NCBI GenBank assembly: GCA_019137255.1
Contig: WPDH01000245.1
Coordinates: 1 to 64,000 of the forward strand
DNA: 64,000 bases
Source of the DNA: Corinectria fuckeliana
Lineage: Eukaryota; Ascomycota; Sordariomycetes; Hypocreales; Nectriaceae
Direction: 5' to 3'
This document shows, one piece after another, positions 56,108-64,000 of this stretch; positions within the stretch are counted from its first letter, which is position 1; every line of letters starts with the position of its first letter. A program made the position numbers and the translations under genes. The notes under the pieces are model-generated. The model ran no database searches. It was given only the letters and a program-made list of their open reading frames with translations, and had not been told where the DNA came from.

Positions 56108-56363
56108 TGTTAGATAGGGGACCCGGCTGAAAGGGATGACTAAGGCCATGAAAGCCCAGATGATCCAGAAGACGGGAATTCCCTCAAAGACAAGGGGCCG
56201 GAAGAGGAACAGGACCACATAGTGACAACAACACTAATTCTAGCGATGATCACATTAATTAAATCATATTGCTAGGCTTTATTATTATCATCTATTTTTC
56301 TGTGATTAAATCACCCGAAATTCGGCCTGTTAGACCCACTTACGATCGATCACGTGTCCAACA
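56108..56363 (+). repeat. LTR 4 (3' LTR of copy B)
   Basis: 256 bp and only lightly mutated, close to LTR 1 (keeps GGGGACCCGGCTGAA). Confidence 0.9.
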
Positions 56364-56368
56364 TTTTC
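56364..56368. repeat. Target-site duplication TTTTC, right copy
   Basis: Directly after LTR 4; with 44866-44870 it marks the outer limits of the tandem. Confidence 0.85.
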
Positions 56369-57188
56369 TGGATGAGTTCTGCAATTCCCTCGTCGAAAAT
56401 CAGTCGTCATCACGAGGACCGCTCTCCACTAGTTAGGACCTACCTAGGCATGCTAAGACAAATAGCTTAACTAACTAACCAAGTAGTTCTATTGGCTGTT
56501 TAAGTCCGACATTTTAGGGGTGCGGTAGTGACAGTAAGGAAGAAAAGCACATGTCAAGCAACCTAGCTTCGGCAGTCCACCAACCCCTTCCAACACGGTG
56601 GCTTTTTTTTTCCCCCAGCGTGCAAAGTTCATAACATGTCAGCTGGGAACCTGGCTTCTCAGGTAAGCAGACTGATGACGACGATAATAATGCGGCGAAG
56701 GAAGAAAAAAAGAAAAAGGAGGGAAAATGATAGCCTCTGTTATTCCTCACACGTCCAAAGCCCAAAAGCCATGACCGAACAAGCCCGTGCCGGCCAATGA
56801 ACAAATTGTTAGCACCTCCTCGTCCCTCGGCTTCTTCCCCAGATTATTGCCCCCATCTGCCCCGAGCCACGGCGCGCTAGGCCCGTTGCGGCATCGTCTC
56901 CGGCCTCCGCGTCTGCGTGACGGCTCGGTGCCTCGGCATGTGGCTCCTTCACGTCTTCCGCCTCCCTCCTGTTCTCCCTCCAAGTCGTCTCATCCTCCAA
57001 ACGTTGGCTGGCTTTCTTATAACCCTCCACTTGCCGCCTTTTTGACTCTTGTCCTCTTTCATTCTTGTTCCCGTGTACCATATCGCCTTTTCTACTTCTG
57101 TCGCCTCAGCGTCTGTCCATCATCCACACACCTAGCCAAGCCATCCATCCCGTCGCATTCTCTCAGTCGAGAAACCCCTTCCATCACC
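56369..57188. other. Flank of the copia tandem and promoter/leader of the nitronate monooxygenase gene
   Basis: Base composition returns to normal at once after the target-site copy. The stretch from about 56840 to 57188 is strongly C/T-rich and is the probable promoter and leader of the next gene. Confidence 0.5.
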
Positions 57189-58492
57189 ATGGCATCCGCA
57201 CGTACGTCAACCACCACCATCCTCCCCTTTGAGCTCGTGCTCCCGCAGCAATCGCTAACTCTACTCCCCTCGCGACCCAGAGAAGCTCCGCACCCCCACC
57301 ACCGATCTGTTCAAGATCAAGCACCCCGTGCTGCTCGCCGGCATGAACGTCGCCGCCGGCCCCAAGCTCGCCGCTGCCGTGTCCAACGCCGGCGGCCTCG
57401 GTGTCATCGGCGGCGTCGGCTACACCCCCGAGATGCTCCGCGACCAGATCGCCGAGCTGAAGAGCCACCTCGTCGACAAGAACGCCCCCTTTGGCGTTGA
57501 CCTGCTTCTCCCCCAGGTTGGCGGCAGCGCTCGCAAGACCAAGTGCGTTAGAACTATCCCTAGTTTCCCCCCCTGCACTGTCACATGCAAAGTTCGTGTC
57601 TAGCTTGGCGCGCTAAGGAGCGAGCTTGACGATGATGATGATGATGATGATGAAGCGGAAACCAGCTAACACGCCTTCTTCTTACAGCTACGACTACACA
57701 AAGGGCAAGCTCAGCGAGCTCGTCGACATCATCATCGAGGAAAAAGCCACGCTCTTCGTCTCCGCCGTCGGCGTCCCCCCAAAGGCCGTCGTCGACAAGC
57801 TCCACGCCCACGGCATCGTCTACATGAACATGATCGGCCACGTCAAGCACGTCAAGAAGTGCCTCGACCTCGGCGTCGACATCATCTGCGCCCAGGGCGG
57901 CGAAGGCGGCGGCCACACCGGCGACATCCCCACCACAGTCCTCATCCCCGCCGTCGTCGACATCTGCAAGAGGCACAAGTCGCCCCTGACCGGCAAGCCC
58001 GTCCAGGTCGTCGCCGCCGGCGGCATCCACAACGGCCAGCTGCTCGCCGCCGCCCTCATGATGGGCGCCGACGCCGTCTGGGTCGGCACCCGCTTCATCC
58101 TCACCGACGAGGCCGGCGCCCCCAAGGCCCACAAGGAGGCCGTCCAGACCGCCGGCCACGACGACAACATACGCACCCTCATCTTCACCGGCCGCCCCTT
58201 GCGCGTCCGCAACAACGACTACATCAACGACTGGGAGGTCAACCGCCAGGCCGAGATGAAGGAGCTGACTGCCAAGGGCACCATCCCCTACGAGGCCGAC
58301 CTCGACAAGATCATGGAGCAGAGCAGCGACGACGACGACGAGGACGCCCTCGACAAGTTCCGCCCGTTCCTCATGGGCAAGTGCGCTGCCGTCGTCAACG
58401 AGCAAAAGTCGGCCAAGGCCGTCGTCGACGAGTTTGTCGACGACGCTGTAAAGTGGCTGCAGACTGGCAACAAGATGATTGCCAAGCTGTAA
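57189..58492 (+). CDS. Nitronate monooxygenase (2-nitropropane dioxygenase family)
   Basis: Three exons: 57189-57201, 57281-57542, 57688-58492; 359 residues. The first exon is only 13 bp (MASA plus one base), with a GTACGT donor. FMN-dependent TIM-barrel enzyme that oxidises alkyl nitronates such as propionate 3-nitronate. Seen: HPVLLAGMN and SNAGGLGVIGG (FMN contacts), CAQGGEGGGHTGD with the His used as catalytic base in class I enzymes, VVAAGGI and GADAVWVGTRF (phosphate binding). Length agrees with the Neurospora enzyme (about 378). An acidic insert SSDDDDEDALDKF sits near residue 300. Introns are 79 and 145 bp. It converges with the ArfGAP gene. Confidence 0.92.
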
Positions 58493-58949
58493 GAAACGCG
58501 GGCAGATGCCGGAAGAGCCAAAGCCTCTTCGACATATCTGTAGACTATGAGCACTGCATTATCCCATTTTACGTACCCCCCGAGACCAACATGATGACTT
58601 TCACATGACGTCTTTCATCTCATATTACTTCCCACCTCGGTGAATTTCTACCCCGGTGAACAATTGCTCGTGAAAACTCTTGTTAGAAACGAGGAAAGAA
58701 CAAAGATCATTTCTATTTCATACTAACCAACGCAGCCAACTTTGACATCACATGTACGCCAGCACCCAAAAGCATCCCGCCCCATATTTCATGCCTAGGA
58801 TATATGCGTCAGGGGCTCTGGTAACCTGCCCAAGATCTTATCATATGCATGCCTCCTCTCCTGCCCTGTCCCCATTACGACATGTCGCTCCTAGGGCCTG
58901 GCGCAGTCGTACTTCCGTGTTTCTCCGCCTTCACTGGGGTCGAGCCCGC
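58493..58949. other. 3' region between convergent genes
   Basis: About 460 bp containing both 3' untranslated regions. No further gene is supported. Confidence 0.5.
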
Positions 58950-60603
58950 TCAGTTTCCGAGATAGGATCGGATAGCCCCCTGAAGCCGGGTGGCACCCTC
59001 ACCCAGGGCATCGGTCAGGTTGTCAAGATCATCAGCGGCCGTGATGCCGAACTTGCGGACAAAGTCCTTGGCCGCCGACTCGAGATCACCGTAGTCATCC
59101 TCGGGCTCCTCCTCTGTTCGGCCAAAGTAAGCGTTCGACGAGATAGCAGAGGCACCCTCGAATCCTTGGAGTCGGGTCTTGGCCTCGGCCTGGGCGTTGG
59201 GATCGAAGGCGCCCTTGCCGAAGAACTCGTCTGAAGAAATACCCTTCTGAGTACCAAATTTGCTTCGAGCGTAGTTCTGCGAGTCATCTAGGTGGAGGTC
59301 AGCATGCGTGTCAATCAATAGAACATCTAGGCTGTTTACCCTCAGCCCTGACAGGCCCAACAGAACCGAAACCACCAGCGTTTCTCTTGGGCGCGGCCGC
59401 AGCCTTGCTGCCACCTATTTGTCCGAAACCCAATCGAGTGACGCCCATGCCTAATCGTTCCACTTCCGCGTCAGACTTCTGGCGAGTGTGCGCAGACAGG
59501 TTGCCTCGGTTTGGGGCCACGGGAGTTGGCGAGATGATAGTAGCCGCCGTTCCAGCACTGCTGTCCTTAGCCGTCTGCTCAGCCTCGGGGTCGTAGCCAA
59601 GCTTCGCGACGCGGTCTGCTTCCTCCTTGGCCTTCTTTTCAGCCTCATCGAAGTCGATGATGTCTCCTGTGACTTTCTTGACGCCTAGTTTGGTAGTCCT
59701 CTTAGCTCCGAGAACATTAGCCTTGCGAGGGCCGGTAGCGGTCTTGCGCAGGGCGGCGGAGGTTGTAATGCGGCTGGCGGCGGGCTTCGTCTCCCCAGAA
59801 GCGGTCCGAGCAAGAGGCGACGAGGTGCGAGCGATATCTTTACCGTTTCCTGCGTTGAGGAAAGGAGAGGGCGTGCGACCAATGACGGGCGGCGTTCCGG
59901 TTCGGGAGACGGGAGGGGTAGGCTTCTTGATCGAAGGCTTGTCCCAAGAAGAGAAGAAATCGTCGTCGGGCTCGCCTGCGGGTGTCGCGGCGCCATCATC
60001 GGCACCATCGATGACGACCTCGCCGGGGTATCTGTCCATATGTCAGGTGTAATTCAGGGTTTCCACGGTGAACTACGTACTCCTGAGCGTCTCGTGCAGC
60101 GCGTCGCTTGAGCTCGTCCTTGTACTTGGTGGCGGCGTTGGACTGGTACTTGGTCTTGGAGTCCTTGCTGTTCAGGGCAGCAGTGCCGCCGTTCTGTTGG
60201 AAGAACTTGGTAGCCGACTCGTTGCCACCAACCTTCATCACTCGAAGCTGGTCCCATTGCCACTCTGCGCAACCGGGTTAGTTCTGCAAGTGACGAGGAG
60301 GCGGCGCGCGGGTCACGTACGGTCGAGGTTCGTTGATCGCACAAAGGAGATGTGGACACCGAGGTTCCTGTGGTTGGAGGAGCAGTCCAAGCAGAGGTAG
60401 ATACCGAAAGGCACCGAGGTCCACGTTGGATTCTTCTGTCCGCAGTCGAAGCAGATCTAGACGAGAGAAGCCAGAGTCAGCGCCATTGCAATTTCCGAAT
60501 GCGCCAAACACGAGACGTGGCGCCTGCGTACCTTGTTTGCTTGCTTCGTCTTCAGCTTCTCGAAGATCTTCAGCGACTGCTGCTTCGTCGCGAGGGCGCT
60601 CAT
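58950..60603 (-). CDS. GLO3: ADP-ribosylation factor GTPase-activating protein, GLO3/ArfGAP2-3 type
   Basis: Five exons: 60603-60532, 60456-60321, 60264-60081, 60031-59340, 59287-58950; 473 residues. The ArfGAP zinc finger is complete: CFDCGQ then CLDCSS with C-x2-C-x16-C-x2-C spacing, HRNLGVHISFVRS with the arginine finger, and WQWDQLRVMKVGGN. The middle is a basic, Ser/Thr/Pro-rich coat-binding region. The C-terminal part with SKFGTQKGISSDEFFGKG and NAYFGR carries the Glo3-motif repeats of ArfGAP2/3 proteins, which act on COPI vesicles between Golgi and ER. All introns are 49-75 bp GT-AG. It shares a 398 bp divergent promoter region with TIM21. Confidence 0.93.
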
Positions 60604-61001
60604 CTTGACACTGGGAGACACGGGAGCGATGTCTTGACAGATGAGGTGGACCGGGGTGGGCTCTTGCTTGTGGGAGACGCTGCGGTTCTCCTTGGCGACG
60701 CGTTGAGGACAGAGTTCGTGCGGCTGGGTAGAGTTGGGTGTCGGGACGTTCAGGAGTCGGTCATCAAGGGCGCGCGGTTTCGTAAAGTGGCATATCCAGA
60801 GCGCGCTATCCCTTTTTGGGCGACATCTGCTCCCCACACCGCATTCTGCCGAAGGCGGTGTGGACGCAAGACGAGGCGGCCCGAGAGCTCCAAGCCGACA
60901 TCACGATATTAGATATCAGCCAGCATTCGCCGCCAACTCTCGAGCCACTATCATTGTCAGGACTTCGATCCTGGTACGATGGCTGTCGCAAAACCTCCAA
61001 G
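60604..61001. promoter_or_regulatory. Shared divergent promoter of GLO3 and TIM21
   Basis: 398 bp between the two start codons; no other gene fits within it. Both neighbours are housekeeping genes, so co-regulation is possible but not shown. Confidence 0.5.
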
Positions 61002-61845
61002 ATGAAGCCGACCAATTCTCTGCTCGCCGCCCGCCCAGCCGCTTTATTAGGCGTCCCTCCCACCCTCCGAGCCTTCACCAGCCCACGACTCTATTCTACC
61101 CACAACAGCTTGGGAGCTGCGCCGCAAGGCCCGAAGCGCCGGACTAGAGCTGTCACTCCGTTCAATGACGATGGCAAGGTCCCGTGGAATGAGCTCTCTG
61201 CGTCGGAGAAGGCTGCTCGTGCCACCCAGCAGAGCTTCAACTTTGGCATGATTCTCGTTGGCCTTGTGCTCACGGTATGTTTGTCGGCGCATCAACACCA
61301 ATGGATCTAACAGATGCAGGGTGGTGTTGCCTACTTCATGTGGACGGATGTGTTTTCCCCCGATAGCAAGATATCCCATTTCAACCGCGCGGTGGACAAG
61401 ATCAAAGACGACCCTCGATGTATAGAGCTGCTCGGCGACTCACGAAAGATCACGGCCCATGGAGATGAAACGTTCAATAAGTGGAGAAGAGCGCGCCCCG
61501 TTGCGTAAGAAACACGGCATATATCTTACTCGGGATATGCTGATAGTCTTAGGTCTACGGAGAAAACCGACGCCCAGGGACACCATCACTTGATGATGCA
61601 CTTCTATGTAAGCCCACTCCCCCCAGAGCGAACATGCCACGAACTAAACAACCTAGGTCGAGGGACCGCGCGATACTGGAGTGGCTCAGCTGCACATGGT
61701 GAAACACAGGGGTCATGATGAGTACCTGTATAAGTACCTGTTCCTAGACATCAGGGGCCAAGAGAGAATCTATTTGGAGAACGACGCAACTGCTTCTACA
61801 AGCTCGTCGAAGAAGCTCAGTCTGTTCGGCGTAAAATGGGGCTGA
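61002..61845 (+). CDS. TIM21: Mitochondrial import inner membrane translocase subunit Tim21
   Basis: Four exons: 61002-61274, 61320-61504, 61553-61607, 61657-61845; 233 residues. It begins with an Arg/Ser/Ala-rich mitochondrial presequence (AARPAALLG, FTSPRLYST). One membrane helix (~79-98) spans the exon 1/2 junction (FNFGMILVGLVLT, then GGVAYFMW). The intermembrane-space domain follows: FNRAVDKIKDDPRC, LLGD, ITAHGD, HHHLMMHFYVEGP, GVAQLHM and a YLFLDI ending. Tim21 joins the TIM23 presequence translocase to TOM22 and respiratory complexes. Intron 1 has two acceptors six bases apart (61313, 61319), both in frame; the second gives the better branch distance. Confidence 0.93.
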
Positions 61846-63251
61846 TATCTATATGACTCGGTGGCTATGATGGAAAAGGTTGCTTACGAAGGATGCCCCT
61901 ATGTACAATGGTATTGGCTAAGGGTGCTATGTGCATGATGATGACGGAGCAGGCAGGGCTTTCTTATTGCCTGTAAGATACTATCGTGACTGGGAATATA
62001 GGGGCTAGGGCCTCTTCTTCTGTATCATTAAGCTGATTATGTTCTATTCAGCACGAGTATACCCTTTACGGTGAAGTTGTCGTTGTGCCTTGTCTTTCCG
62101 TGGTCATCTACCCTGTCACGTATGACTGGACCTGATCAAAACATGGCCCACGTGAAATAGCTGTATGTTAGATGCGTGAAGCGACTTTTGTGAATTCTCA
62201 TATCATTTTTAAGTCTGTTCATCCTGTCTTTTCTAGTGACGACCTGAACATATTGCCTCAAGCCTAACATGATTTCATTGGCCATCAAGCCTTCAAATAT
62301 GCCAACCTTTGCTTTACCCATGTCCTCAATACATCACGATAGCCTTCATGATCTAAAATCAGGCCAAGTCAGGGATCAAGGCAGTATTTCTTCCATTTCG
62401 AGGGTATGGCCCAGACACCGCTTCGACTACAGCGTTCAGCAACGACTCCTTTGATGAACACATCCCAATTTTATCCAAGACGACATTACGTGCCAGCTTT
62501 GCTAGGTTTAAAGCCGATTCGAACTTTCATGTCTCGATCCTCGCTTTGATTTGATATAGGCTGAATTCCTACGATCATGTTGGTAGATCTAATGATGTGG
62601 TTATAATACCCTAAGGGACAAGTATGACACGCTAAGGTTGGATGACTACTACGTATCATACCATGTTTTGCTTCGATATGACCAGTAGAATTGAGATGGA
62701 GCGAAGTCTATATAATTTAAGAAGGAAATATTTCCATCTTTTAGTAATGAGTCTTGAGAGTTAAGGTTGAGAAATTATTGAATCGGGTCTATGTCTTGCA
62801 GTTAAATGAAGGACTCAACGGCGGGCGGCGTTGTTCAATCTCAACTTGCGAGTTGGCCTATCACGGCTGACCTCTCTACAAAAAGCCGAGTAATTTCTCA
62901 ACTGATATGTGATTTCATGTCGTTTACTGAGCTGACAACTGTTACTACTGTGCTAAGCTGTTTATAAGTGTCATTCAGATTAGATACCAGTACCCTAGAA
63001 CCTCTCAGTAGATAGTAAGCTCTTCACTCGAATGTTTGTTGGTAGCTGTAGTATAAGTCTTCCCTGTTTCTCTTCTATGGTGTCTGAGACATCTCCTCGA
63101 CCAAGCTTCTCATCGATGAAGAATATTGAAGGACGAAGTACAAAAGGTGACCAGCTTGCCACCGTCCCTAAGCTAATGCTTGCATCGATGCATCAAGTCG
63201 GAAGCACGGCATCCCCTTGTCTTGCAGCGGACTAAAAGTATCCCCCTCAGA
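61846..63251. other. AT-rich intergenic spacer
   Basis: About 1.4 kb, moderately AT-rich but without the total loss of CpA/TpG seen in the copia block. No domain, LTR or RNA gene recognised. Confidence 0.5.
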
Positions 63252-63791
63252 TCAGATACCCGCGTCCAGAATAGCCAACGATTGGATTGGAGTCTGTTGG
63301 GCCATTCCGAAGCCGACGCACTGAGCACATACATCTAGAAGCATCTCGTCAACAAGGATGCTCGGCAAGTAGCCGGCATCGGAACTACTTTGGTAATTAG
63401 CCTGCAAGGTTGGATCGCCTGCGACGTTGACTGGTTCGTCCGAGGCATCTCATATTTCCGCTGCCAGATCGTCGTTTCTCGGTCCCTCAGCCAAGGCAGA
63501 GTCAAACTAACATGTATTCCCCGTCAATGGAAGATACCACATGAGCCCTGTTGGAATGCATGGCGGGTGCATGACCGGAGATCTACGGCGAGTTGGGGGA
63601 ACAACGACAGCTAATATTCCAATATCAAAACGACATACAGTCAACGTTCGCTCCAAACCCATTCCCGGCATCACTGGTTCATCTAGACACACCATTATAC
63701 CATCACTGCAGTCCTGCGGTATGTTACAAACCTCTTGTGACCGGCGCATTTCTGTAATAGCAGGATCGGTTCGTTCGAGGTTGGAGAGCAT
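63252..63791 (-). CDS. 3' exons of an unidentified spliced gene (partial)
   Basis: The last exon, 63448-63252, is open only in one frame (ASDEPVNVAGDP, DEMLLDVCAQCVGFGMAQQ, ending LAILDAGI and TGA). It joins in phase, through a 63 bp intron with a GTTAGT donor at 63511, to an upstream exon ending MWYLPLTGNT. Further upstream the minus strand stays open to about 63791, and more exons probably lie beyond. The acceptor (TATGAG) is weak. Family not recognised; gene reality moderately likely, exon limits uncertain. Confidence 0.35.
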
Positions 63792-64000
63792 GCCAAGAAC
63801 AATCCATGATTTTCTCAGTCGATCTTTTGTAGGAGGAAATGTGACTTACCCTGTTTGATGTTTGAAGTTATTAGCGTTTTCCGGTTCCATTGCACCCATG
63901 GCATATAGCTCCATCGTTCATGTCGGAACCTTTACAGACTTCGCAATTAGCAGACCTCGTAGCGATAGATGAAACAAAGGCTGTAACACTTTAAAGCGAG

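Larger units (their letters stand above)
50621..56363 (+). mobile_element. Ty1/copia LTR retrotransposon, copy B (RIP-inactivated)
   Basis: 5743 bp in the same orientation as copy A, with LTRs at 50621-50876 and 56108-56363. Nearly the same sequence as A base for base, apart from transition differences and very few small length changes. A conserved reverse-transcriptase piece remains open at 54345-54596 (RELPLLWQ, then FYYIDNI where the YVDD box lies). Many in-frame TAG and TAA codons elsewhere. Same primer site and polypurine tract as A. Confidence 0.93.

Noticed and set aside
57581..58405. 274-codon minus-strand frame over the nitronate monooxygenase
   Set aside because: Asp/Val/Gly-rich antisense shadow of a GC3-rich exon.
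1..64000. CRISPR arrays, bacterial operons, ribosome-binding sites and rRNA
   Set aside because: None seen; the window is eukaryotic nuclear DNA with spliceosomal introns.

Overview
The window is nuclear DNA from a filamentous ascomycete (Pezizomycotina, most like a Sordariomycete). The evidence is the many short introns (45-90 bp, GT..CTRAC..AG), the GC-rich codon third positions, a VIB-1/XprG-type NDT80 regulator, a fungal SLATT protein, a DUF3716 protein, and an 11.5 kb AT-rich block with the C-to-T signature of repeat-induced point mutation (RIP). I rebuilt the spliced genes by hand from splice signals and reading phase; every rebuilt coding length is divisible by three.

Left part, 1-25.9 kb, is gene-dense: GNAT acetyltransferase (+), fringe-like glycosyltransferase (-), fungal SLATT two-TM protein (-), TRM1 tRNA dimethyltransferase (+), a diacylglycerol/sphingoid-kinase-fold protein (+), a divergent pair made of a DUF3716 protein (-) and a ULP1-fold protein with Ser at the catalytic Cys position (+), a 2.2 kb stretch of gene and retroelement debris, an ABC-F ATPase (-), a 15-exon ABC-C transporter (+) and an unknown MPKKR-type protein (-).

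Middle, 25.9-42.8 kb, is gene-poor. Its one clear gene is a VIB-1/XprG-like NDT80-domain regulator at 37.7-39.2 kb, preceded by several kb of pyrimidine-rich leader or promoter that contains a few exon-like pieces. A bifunctional HPPK-DHPS folate gene (-) follows at 42.8-44.5 kb.

At 44.87-56.36 kb lie two complete Ty1/copia elements in tandem, same orientation, each with 256-257 bp LTRs. The same 5-bp target duplication (TTTTC) lies left of, between and right of them. Both are RIP-mutated, most strongly inside and in the two inner LTRs. Their primer-binding site looks like the complement of a tRNA-Lys(CUU) half-molecule ending at nucleotide 39, as in Drosophila copia.

Right part, 56.4-64 kb: nitronate monooxygenase (+), GLO3-type ArfGAP (-), TIM21 (+, divergent from GLO3), a 1.4 kb AT-rich spacer, and the 3' exons of an unidentified minus-strand gene reaching the window edge. 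Most genes are housekeeping (tRNA modification, folate, mitochondrial import, vesicle coats, transport). The accessory material is the SLATT gene, the DUF3716/ULP-like pair with the debris next to it, and the RIP-mutated copia tandem.
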